Assembly (NCBI RefSeq): GCF_000309385.1
Contig: NZ_JH976537.1
Span: 82,128-146,127, forward strand
Length of the DNA stretch: 64,000 nucleotides
From: Nodosilinea nodulosa PCC 7104
GTDB lineage: Bacteria > Cyanobacteriota > Cyanobacteriia > Phormidesmidales > Phormidesmidaceae
Reading direction: 5' to 3'
Part shown: positions 25,444-32,888 of the stretch, one piece after another
How positions within the stretch are numbered: the first letter of the stretch is position 1
Layout of the letters: each line of letters begins with the position of its first letter
The notes under the pieces: model-generated
Database searches by the model: none
Told to the model about the DNA's origin: nothing
Seen by the model: the letters and a program-made list of their open reading frames with translations, nothing else
Position numbers and translations under genes: made by a program

Positions 25444-27072
25444 TTAGCGTTCGGGGGTAGGCACCTCGCCCGGCACGTAGCCAGGCAGCCGCCGCGACGG
25501 TACGATCACCAGCAGCGCCAGGGCCGCCAAAAACAGAAACGTGAGCTTCAGGGCGCGCAGTCGAGCGGCGGCGTTGATGGCGATCGCCTCATCTACCTGC
25601 GCGGGGGTAGCGGTGGTGGTGGCCAGGGTGGTTTCGAGGCGATCGTTGCTGACAAAGGTGACCTCATCCAGGTTCACCTGCTGGATCAGCTCTGGCGGAA
25701 GGTTGGGATTATCCATCACGCCGCGCTGGATATTGAGGCTGAGAATGCCCACCACCAGCGCCCCGGCCAGGGCGGTACCCACCCCCGCCGCCAGGTTGTT
25801 GATGGTGCCCCGCAGCGCTCCCACATCGGCGGCCAGTTCCTTGGGCGACGATGTAACCAGCACGTTAAACAGCAGCGTCACCAGGGAGCCCTGACCCAGA
25901 CCCACCAAAATCAGACCCAGGATGACGGGCAGGGTACCCCACTCGTTGTTCATTACAATGGCGAGCACCACCATGCCCACCGCCACCAATATGAACGCCT
26001 TGCGGGCGATCTGGCGGGGAGAGAGGCGATCGAACACGCGCACAATGGAGATCGCCGCCGCAAACACCGCTAGCTGGTAGGGAATCATCGCTACCGAGGT
26101 GTCGAGGCTGGTGCGGCCCTGCACCATTTGAATGTAAAGGGGCACCAGAAAAGTCATCGCATTGCCCAGGATGACGATGGACATCATGGAAATCGCCGCC
26201 GCCTGCTCCTGGCGCGAGTCAATCACCTCCAGCGCCAGCAGCGGTGTCTGATGAGCCGCCACCCGTCGCTGCGCCCAGGCCACAAACAGCTGTACCCCGA
26301 TCACGCCGAGCACGATGAGAATCGGCGCGGGGGAGATGCCCAACGGGGCCAGGGGAGCCGCAGCCCTGGCCAAAACTAAGCCCCAGCCATTCAGGTTGTT
26401 AAAGCCGACGCTGATAAAGATGATCGACAGGGCGGCCAGCACCACGCCCACCCAGTCAATCTTGACGCCAGGAATTTTGGGCACCCGCTTCAGCCGAAAG
26501 CTGAGCAGCAGCACCACCGCTGCAAAGGGAATGATGATGCCAAAGGCCCAGCGCCAGCCGATCCAGGTGCCAAGAGCCCCGGCCAAAAAGAAGGCGGTAA
26601 CGGTGGTAATCGCCTGCACCGCCCCAAGAATGCCCAAGGCTTTAGACTGCTGCTTGCCCCGGTAGTTGTTAGCGATCAGCACCACCAGGGTGGGTACGAT
26701 CGCCGCCGCCGCCAGCCCCGCAATCAGCTGGGCCACAATCATGATCTCAGCGCTGGTGCTAAAGGTCATTATCACCATGGCCAGCAGCAGCAGCACTGTG
26801 GCGATCTGGAAGACCAGCAGGGAGCCAAACTTTTGGCCCAGCTTGCCCCCCAGCATGACAAACCCCGCCACCGAGAGGGAGTAGGCGACGATCGCCGTGC
26901 CGACCGTAGTGGGCGCGGTGTTGAATTCGTTGACAATGTTGCCGATGGAGACGGGCAGGGCGTTGATGTTGAGCGACATCTGCACCTGGCCCATGCCAAT
27001 CACGACCATGGGCAGCCAGGAGTCCTGGAGTTCGGCATCGATGTTGGGGGTGGGGGGAGATTGGGCAGTCAT
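25444..27072 (-). CDS. MFS transporter, DHA2-like drug/efflux family
   Basis: 542 residues from ATG 27072 (MTAQSPPTPN). The open frame continues upstream to 27228 only because a repeat there lacks stops, so the longer form is unlikely. Fourteen or so hydrophobic segments fit the DHA2 group. A typical motif A follows span 2 (GGKLGQKFGSLLVF) and span 5 carries a motif C-like GILGAVQAITTVTAFFLAGA. It should export a small molecule using the proton gradient. It follows the glutaminase gene on the same strand, separated by an inverted repeat. Near the C-terminus a large loop (about residues 430-490) interrupts the last spans. Confidence 0.85.
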   Translation of the reverse strand: MTAQSPPTPNIDAELQDSWLPMVVIGMGQVQMSLNINALPVSIGNIVNEFNTAPTTVGTAIVAYSLSVAGFVMLGGKLGQKFGSLLVFQIATVLLLLAMVIMTFSTSAEIMIVAQLIAGLAAAAIVPTLVVLIANNYRGKQQSKALGILGAVQAITTVTAFFLAGALGTWIGWRWAFGIIIPFAAVVLLLSFRLKRVPKIPGVKIDWVGVVLAALSIIFISVGFNNLNGWGLVLARAAAPLAPLGISPAPILIVLGVIGVQLFVAWAQRRVAAHQTPLLALEVIDSRQEQAAAISMMSIVILGNAMTFLVPLYIQMVQGRTSLDTSVAMIPYQLAVFAAAISIVRVFDRLSPRQIARKAFILVAVGMVVLAIVMNNEWGTLPVILGLILVGLGQGSLVTLLFNVLVTSSPKELAADVGALRGTINNLAAGVGTALAGALVVGILSLNIQRGVMDNPNLPPELIQQVNLDEVTFVSNDRLETTLATTTATPAQVDEAIAINAAARLRALKLTFLFLAALALLVIVPSRRLPGYVPGEVPTPER

Positions 27073-27114
27073 AGGGGTGGATGGGTAGAGGGTGGATGGG
27101 TGGATTCCGAAAAT

Positions 27115-27219
27115 CCCCTCCTGGGAGGGGTAGGGGTGGGTTTGTTTGGGAGGGGTAGGGGTGGGTTCGGTCCAGACCCTTGACCCACCCCGCCCGTTGG
27201 GCACCCCTCCCAGGAGGGG
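27115..27219. repeat. Inverted repeat with internal G-rich direct repeats
   Basis: CCCCTCCTGGGAGGGGT at 27115-27131 is exactly inverted at 27203-27219. Inside, GGGAGGGGTAGGGGTGGGTT occurs twice in tandem. The block lies between the glutaminase stop and the MFS start, is a typical cyanobacterial miniature repeat, and its lack of stops creates a false N-terminal extension of the MFS protein. Confidence 0.8.
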
Positions 27220-27224
27220 AGGAG

Positions 27225-28286
27225 TCACGTGTTCGGACGGGAGGCGAACAAATTTAGGCCCAGCTGTTCCGAGAGAAACTGCGTCACCAGCTGTCCCTTG
27301 ACGCTGTTGCCCGCCTCATCGAGCGGCGGGGCAAAGGTGGCCAGGCCGCCCTTGCCGGGAGAAACGGTGACCAAACCACCGCTGACGCCGCTCTTGCCGG
27401 GTAGTCCGGTCTCGTAGAGCCAATCGCCAGAGTTTTCGTACAGCCCGGCGGTGACCATAACGGCGAGGACGTGCTGGCAGTGAATGGGGTCGATGATGGC
27501 GTCCTGGGTGACGGGATTCACGCCGCCGTTAGCCAAAGTCGCCGCCATCACCGCCAGATCCCGAGCTGTAACGTTGAGGGAGCACTGCTTGGTGTAGATA
27601 TCGGTGGCCTCGACCGGGTCAAAAAAGATGCGATCGTAGGCTTGCAGCAGCTTGGCGATGCCGGTGTTGCGCTGGTTGGTGGCCGCTTCTGACTCGTAGA
27701 CCGCCTGATTGAGGGAAAGATCTCGCCCTGCAAACCGCGACAGCTGGGCCTGGATGAACTGCCACTTGGCCTCGGCGGTGTCGCCGGGGGCCAGGCTGGT
27801 GGTGGCGATCGCCCCCGCATTCACCATTGGGTTATTGGTGCCTTCGTCGATGCGCTCCAGGGCAATCACCGAGTTGAAGGGCAGGCCGGTGCTGTTTACC
27901 CCCAGCTTTTCCTGGGCCACATCTTCGCCAATGGCCTGGCAGATCAGGGCAAACACAAAGGGCTTCGACACGCTCTGAATCGAGAATTCGTAGTTGATGT
28001 CGCCCATGCCGTGGATCGCGCCGTTAACGCCCACGACGCAAAGGCCAAACAGATCCCGAGGTACCGCTGCCAGGGCAGGGATGTAGTTGGCGACTGCGCC
28101 GTCATCGATGGTTTTGAAGCGATCGTAGGCGTCATGGACTAGGGCCTTGATGCGATCGGGATCGGGCAAATGGCCCGTAGAGATGGGCGGGGTTTCGCCA
28201 TTGGCTCGTGCAGAAGCACTCGCGGCAGCCTCCCGATCGCGTTTAGCCTGATTGCGTTGAGACAGTCGCCATCTATTCAGCCGCAT
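27225..28286 (-). CDS. glsA: Glutaminase A
   Basis: 353 residues from ATG 28286, which overlaps the end of the SHOCT gene by 14 bases; TTG 28316 is an alternative. The serine-dependent glutaminase motif SxxK is Ser105-Lys108 in FSIQSVSKPF; NPMVNAGAIATTSL and the late AVMVTAGLYENSGDW and GLPGKSGVSGG match the family. It hydrolyses glutamine to glutamate and ammonia in the cytoplasm. The first ~35 residues (RLSQRNQAKRDREAAASAS) are an added charged tail absent from ordinary glutaminases. It sits in a minus-strand series with SHOCT, DUF6325 and baeRF genes. Confidence 0.93.
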   Translation of the reverse strand: MRLNRWRLSQRNQAKRDREAAASASARANGETPPISTGHLPDPDRIKALVHDAYDRFKTIDDGAVANYIPALAAVPRDLFGLCVVGVNGAIHGMGDINYEFSIQSVSKPFVFALICQAIGEDVAQEKLGVNSTGLPFNSVIALERIDEGTNNPMVNAGAIATTSLAPGDTAEAKWQFIQAQLSRFAGRDLSLNQAVYESEAATNQRNTGIAKLLQAYDRIFFDPVEATDIYTKQCSLNVTARDLAVMAATLANGGVNPVTQDAIIDPIHCQHVLAVMVTAGLYENSGDWLYETGLPGKSGVSGGLVTVSPGKGGLATFAPPLDEAGNSVKGQLVTQFLSEQLGLNLFASRPNT

Positions 28287-28602
28287 CGTTCGTACCCAGT
28301 AGCTTGGCTTTGGCAATCTGAAACTCGTCGTCGGTCAGGGCACCGGCCTCTTTGAGCTGGGCTAGCTGGGCTAGTTGAGCGACCAAATCCGTCGGGGGCG
28401 AGGCGGGCTGTGACTCTACAGCGGCGGGCGGGGGCCCCATCTCGATCTGCTGGGGCTGGGGGTCGGTCGCAGATCGGCGCGCTGCTTTGTTGTGCATGAC
28501 GTTGCTGGTGGCCTGGCTGGAGGCGGTCATGGCGCTGCTGACGACCGAGGCGCGGGCGGCGGTGCGGAGCAGGCTGGGTTGGTTGCGGCGGTTTCTACGC
28601 AT
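28273..28602 (-). CDS. SHOCT-domain protein
   Basis: 109 residues from ATG 28602. The N-terminus is basic and Ala/Ser-rich (MRRNRRNQPSLLRTAARASV), the middle is Pro/Gln-rich and disordered, and the C-terminus is a SHOCT helix pair (LAQLKEAGALTDDEFQIAKA). SHOCT domains are short oligomerising or binding modules found at the ends of many proteins. This arrangement of basic N-terminus plus SHOCT is commonly encoded next to DUF6325 proteins, as here. Its end overlaps glsA, suggesting coupled translation. Confidence 0.75.
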   Translation of the reverse strand: MRRNRRNQPSLLRTAARASVVSSAMTASSQATSNVMHNKAARRSATDPQPQQIEMGPPPAAVESQPASPPTDLVAQLAQLAQLKEAGALTDDEFQIAKAKLLGTNDAAE

Positions 28603-28652
28603 GGGTTTGAGGAGTGAGTTGTGGGTTGAGTTCAAAATTCAAAGTTCAAAAT

Positions 28653-29078
28653 TCAAGACTCGGCCTGGGCGGCGAGGGCTTCATCGACGATGCGGCTGGG
28701 GATGCGATCGCTCAGCACCAGCTGCCCCCCAGCATTGCGTACCGCATTGCCGAAGGCAGTAGCCCAGGTGTTTTCAAACAGCAGGATGGCGGCGAAGGAG
28801 TCGCTGTCTAGGCCCTCAGCGATGTCGGTCACATCTTGCTCGGAAATCAGCCCCGCAATGTCGGCCACCAGGGGGTCTAAGAAGCTGTGGTCGATAGTAT
28901 CCATTTCGTCGATTTCGACCAGGGTGACCTCGCCGCTGTCGTGTTTTTGGACAAACACAATATCGACGATGCGAATCATGCGGCTGTCAATCAGCGCCTT
29001 GAGGGCGGTGGCAATATCCTCAGAAATCGCCGCTGTGGGGAATTTGATGCAGAGAATTTCGATCGGGCCGAGGGGCAT
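28653..29078 (-). CDS. DUF6325-family protein
   Basis: 141 residues from ATG 29078. The opening MPLGPIEILCIKFP, the phrase ALIDSRMIRIVDIVFVQK and the acidic middle (EIDEMDTIDHSFL) followed by SDSFAAILLFENTWA match DUF6325. Function unknown; the family is found near SHOCT proteins and stress genes. It ends 50 bases before the SHOCT start and begins 10 bases after the baeRF-like gene ends, so the order baeRF-DUF6325-SHOCT-glsA is likely one operon. A heptamer-like repeat (28633-28658) lies in the short gap after it. Confidence 0.8.
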   Translation of the reverse strand: MPLGPIEILCIKFPTAAISEDIATALKALIDSRMIRIVDIVFVQKHDSGEVTLVEIDEMDTIDHSFLDPLVADIAGLISEQDVTDIAEGLDSDSFAAILLFENTWATAFGNAVRNAGGQLVLSDRIPSRIVDEALAAQAES

Positions 29079-29088
29079 GGGGGATCTC

Positions 29089-30165
29089 CTAGTAGCGCAG
29101 GGTGAGGGCGATGCCGTGGTGGTCGGCCAGGGAGCCGTCCTCCATCAGCATCACGTCGCCGCCCTTAGCCAGGACGGCTTCGATGATTTCGTCAATGGCG
29201 TCGTCCATCACCTCGCTGCCGCCTTTGGCTTCGACAATCTGGAGACCGCCCCGCTCGTCTACCACGCCGGGGACGTGGTAGTTGCTCTCTACCAGCAGCA
29301 GTTTGCCGCGTCCTTCGTTGGCCAACTGCCAGATTTCTTGCAGGGCGGTGGAGACTTTTTTCTCGCCCATGGCAGTGTCGAGGGCGGTCAGGGCATCGGC
29401 GCGCTGCTGCGATCGCACCGCCTGAATGAAGGGCCACACCTCGGGCACCAGTTCTGACACCGTGGCTTTGTCAAAGTTGCTGGAGAGGGTGCCGACAATC
29501 TGCGATTTGTACTGCGACACCTCCTGGAAGAAGGAGATCTGGCGAACCACGCCGCCGACAACGATCGGCAGGGTGTCGTCGTCGGCGTAGGCGGTAAAGG
29601 CGCGATCGACCTGCTGAAAGAAGCGGCGGTGGCGATCGTCTACATAGGCAGAGTCGGCGCTGTAGGGTAGGGCGGTGGTAGCACCAGGCCCCTCCATCTG
29701 TAGGGGAAAGTCGGTGTTGTTGACCTCTTCCAGGGTGTCGCCGGTACCGGCCAGCAGGCGACTGGCATTTTGGCTGAGCAAAAACACCCAGTAGCGCTGG
29801 GCGCGGTGCAGCCCGTAGACCAGGTCGCGGGTGGCAAAGCTCTGGTCAATGATCACCCGCTGGGGCACGGTGAAAGGCAGGTAGAATTTTTTGGCAAAGT
29901 CGTGGGCGACAAACAGCGCCAGGCCGTCGAGGGCGTAGGTGTAGTCAATGTCTGCCACCAGGTCGTCCAGGTTTTTCAGCAGCGGCTCTAGATCGCGGGC
30001 AGAAAATTCCTTTGACAGACGCTCCTTGGCGTTGGCCACCAGGTTTTTCACCAGAATCGGGTCTTGCTTGTTGTCAGGGGAGGTGCGGTGGGTGGGCAGC
30101 AAAATCGACAGGGCAGGAACCTTGGTGAGGGCTTGCAGTTCCTTCAGGTCGTGGCGGGTAATCAT
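29089..30165 (-). CDS. baeRF-type (bacterial archaeo-eukaryotic release-factor-like) protein
   Basis: 358 residues from ATG 30165, chosen because AGGA lies 8-11 bases upstream; a longer start at 30210 is less likely. The N-terminal PALSILLPTHRTSPDN and the later VVGGVVRQISFFQEV and GRGKLLLVESNYHVPG fit baeRF3-type proteins, which share the RF1/Pelota fold. Such proteins are thought to act on ribosomes or RNA in stress and often lie with SHOCT or DUF6325-type genes. A GGQ peptide-release motif is not visible. It heads the proposed operon running to glsA. Confidence 0.72.
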   Translation of the reverse strand: MITRHDLKELQALTKVPALSILLPTHRTSPDNKQDPILVKNLVANAKERLSKEFSARDLEPLLKNLDDLVADIDYTYALDGLALFVAHDFAKKFYLPFTVPQRVIIDQSFATRDLVYGLHRAQRYWVFLLSQNASRLLAGTGDTLEEVNNTDFPLQMEGPGATTALPYSADSAYVDDRHRRFFQQVDRAFTAYADDDTLPIVVGGVVRQISFFQEVSQYKSQIVGTLSSNFDKATVSELVPEVWPFIQAVRSQQRADALTALDTAMGEKKVSTALQEIWQLANEGRGKLLLVESNYHVPGVVDERGGLQIVEAKGGSEVMDDAIDEIIEAVLAKGGDVMLMEDGSLADHHGIALTLRY

Positions 30166-30701
30166 GGAGGTGATCCTGTGGGGTTGAGCGGTAGGGTGGG
30201 AAATGCCCACCCTATGGTTAGGATTAAACTAGGTTTGAATGCTGAGTTCTGTGGTTAATTCAAAACCCAAAACTCAAAGATATAATGTTCTCCTGTTAAT
30301 ATCCTTCTTCAATTCAAAATGAAACTTTGAGGTGCGGTATTTCAGTTCACTCTCATGGGAAGATACCGTAACGTGCCATTCATACAAGTCCTACCTGAAT
30401 ATCCCCGACTTGCAGGAGTCATTGCACGGAAATAACCCTGCGTGGTATTGGTTTAAAGTAGGGATTTTGTGGCCGGATTGGGTATCAAACTGAGGACAAA
30501 CCTGACGCTAAAAGGTGATGCATGAGATAGTAGTCCACACTATCCTGAATGTCAGCTTTATATTATTCAATTAACAAAACTGGCTTTCTGAGCACTACTG
30601 CACCTTTTTTATTCCCAAAGAAGGAACGCCCTATGTTTGAGGTGTCAGGTCATTCCAAACATAGGGAAAGTGAGATGACTTGCAATAAAAGTAGATGAAC
30701 T
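30166..30701. other. Gene-free stretch with one hairpin
   Basis: About 530 bases that should hold the promoter of the baeRF operon. An 11-bp perfect inverted repeat, CCCTATGTTTG at 30629-30639 and CAAACATAGGG at 30656-30666, encloses a 16-base loop. It may be a protein-binding operator or a small mobile end. I see no gene. Confidence 0.5.
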
Positions 30702-31130
30702 CTATAGGAAAATCATAGGAATATCGAAATATTTTTTATGAGCAGGCGAGACACCCGGGGCGGCATTCCCCCGTCGCAGCAGCGCCCGTACCCGCGCCAG
30801 CAGCTGCGACACATCGCAGCCCTTGACCACATAGTCGTTGGCCCCGGCGTCAAGCCCGGCCACAATGTCGTTCGGGCTGTCCTTGATCGTGAGCATAAGC
30901 ATGGGGGTGCGGCTGCCCTGGGCACGTAGACGGCGGCACACCTCTAGACCATCCAGGGAGGGCAACCCACGGTCGATAATCAGCAGATCGTAGGGTCAGC
31001 GACTCGCCAAGTCTAGGCCGGTGGCCCCATCGGCGATCGCATCGACAGCGTAGCGATGGCTGACTAAGGTATCGGTCAAAAACTCACTGGTAAGGCGATT
31101 GTCCTCTAGCAGAAGTATTCTCGTGAGAGA
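30702..31130 (-). pseudogene. Response-regulator receiver gene, broken
   Basis: The minus strand reads as an OmpR-type receiver: ILLLEDNRLTSEFLTDTL, then LLIIDRGLPSLDGLEVCRR with the phosphorylatable Asp, and LDAGANDYVVKGCDVSQLL with the conserved Lys. It is dead: the first frame has no start codon, a TGA interrupts it at 30996-30998 just before the phospho-acceptor strand, and it runs out into unrelated sequence after LLRRGNAAPG with no DNA-binding domain. The kinase partner is not evident. Confidence 0.8.
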
Positions 31131-31368
31131 GGCATTTTATAAGTCTACCTAAAGGGGCTTGTCTTGCTTTCAAAACACTCTGGCAGACCCAATGCTACAA
31201 TCCCCCTCCCCGGTAATGGCAAAAGATCATTAGTCGGGTTGCTGTAGATGCAGGCTATGACGGTTAGTAGTTTTATAGGACAGAGAGACAACGCATCGCC
31301 AGTAACAGCGGAACTTATCAATCCTTCGATAAGGTCTGAATCAATAGAACTGAACCAAAGTTGGTATA

Positions 31369-32422
31369 TAGCGGTTCTCATTCGGATGAGGTACAGTAAC
31401 AGTCATTTGTGAACCAGCTGCGAATATCTTTTGAAGTGACTTGAGAATAAGCAGATTCAATCGCTTCTTTTAAGGCTTGATAAGTCCGTGCGCCAACCGA
31501 ATCCAAGATGGTCTTGACCTTTGACCAAAACGGTTCAATGGGCGAGAAGTCCGGCGAATAAGGTGGCAGAAACATGAGTCGCGCACCCACTGCCTCAAGC
31601 GCCGTAATCACCTCCTCCGTCGCTTTATGTGTCGGACTATTATCGACGACAAGCACTGCCCCAGGCCAAAGGTTGGGTGCCACTCGACGGACGATATAAG
31701 CCTCAAAGGTCATGCTATCCATCGAGCCGAGAATCGTTAGCGGGGCAAGGGGACTTCGCAGACTTAACGCGTTGACCAGCGACACATTTTGCCCCCGCTT
31801 AGCCGGACGCTCTCCAACTGCACGCTGACCCTTAAGGGCACGAGCATATAATCGAATCATCGCTAAGTTAACCCCAGCCTCATCCATAAACACTAAGTTT
31901 TCTGCGGCGATGTCTCGGATCTCTTGCCAATACTCGACTCGGGCTTGTCGCACCCGTGCGCTCGCAGCCTCGGTCGCGTACAGCGTTTTTTTTTACGAGT
32001 CAGCTCAAGCTTCTGCACAATCCGTCCCATCGACGACCGACTCATCAAAATCGAGGTTTCAGCGGCTAGACGGTCCCGCAGTTCGTCTAGGGTCGCATCG
32101 TTGTCCGCATCGACTAACGCCTTCACAAGCTTCAGTTGTTCCGCATTGAGTTTGGGTTGTGGGCCACCCCCATGGGGCTTAGGCAAAATATCACCCGTTT
32201 CTCGGAGACGCTTGAGAAGAGTTTCTACAAAACTCTTCGACACGCCAAATCGCTTGGCTAGTTTGCGAACAGACACGTGCTCTGTAAAGTAAACGTCAAT
32301 GATCTTTTCCCGGAAGTCAAGTGAGTAGGCTTTCATCACACTCTCCTGAAGGAAAACTAAGACTGTAGCGTGCGCAGTATTTCCTCTACTTTGATCGTAC
32401 CTCGCCCATTCAGGAACCGCTA
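31369..32422 (-). mobile_element. IS630-family insertion sequence
   Basis: Ends GCGGTTC (31371-31377) and GAACCGC (32414-32420) begin inverted repeats of about 28 bp that continue with CGGATGAGGTAC versus GGGCGAGGTAC. TA dinucleotides flank both ends (31369-31370, 32421-32422), the expected IS630 target. The two overlapping transposase frames are described separately. The host sequence on both sides is gene-free. Confidence 0.85.
31378..32339 (-). CDS. IS630-family transposase, two frames joined by -1 frameshift
   Basis: Frame A (32339-31893) holds the helix-turn-helix part (SVRKLAKRFGVSKSFVETLL). Frame B (ends 31378) holds the DDE core: FMDEAGVNLAM, VLVVDNSPTHKATEE and LPPYSPDFSPIEPFWSKVK. 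They meet at a run of nine A on the coding strand (plus-strand T run at 31986-31994). A -1 slip there turns LTRKKKR into LTRKKKTLYATEAAS and joins both parts into a ~316-residue enzyme. Slippage at A-runs is a known way for IS630 elements to limit transposase, so this is probably programmed, although a simple mutation cannot be excluded. Confidence 0.85.
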
Positions 32423-32424
32423 TA

Positions 32425-32888
32425 AATTTAGACCGGGCAGATTCTAGTCCAGTTCAATCAACAGTTGCAGGGTGTCTTGCGATCATATTCTCTTCATACC
32501 TTGTCAGGCTAAAATCGTTCAAGACGCCAGGAGAAAGCAGCCCATGTCCAATCGCCCAAAAACTGTGCAGACCATTCCGACCGCCAGCTAAGGTTACTTT
32601 GATCGGCTGTACACAACGCTGGTACAAAAACTGGAGTTCTTCTGGAAATGCGCCAGTCTTGGTGTTAATTTCAAGAGAATCCCGGTTTCTTGATATCGTA
32701 CCGAATTCTTTTGAAGCAAGATTAGCTGCTGCGATCGCTCACCCATTCTGCAATTACTGGCGGCAGCGTTGCTTGTATTTTCCGGTTCACATACATGCCC
32801 ATGTGTCTTACCGGAAACGATTTCACCGTGTAATCGCCGTAATTGTTCAGGGGTTGATGAAAGGTATTTTTTCACCTAAGTCATATTC
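32425..32888. other. Gene-free stretch upstream of the histidine kinase
   Basis: About 460 bases without a supportable gene. A 15-codon frame starts at ATG 32544 (MSNRPKTVQTIPTAS) and may be a stub of a deleted gene. The promoter of the kinase at 32889 should be here. Confidence 0.4.

Noticed and set aside
27073..27228. N-terminal extension of the MFS transporter
   Set aside because: It is translated repeat DNA without stops; the conserved protein starts at ATG 27072.
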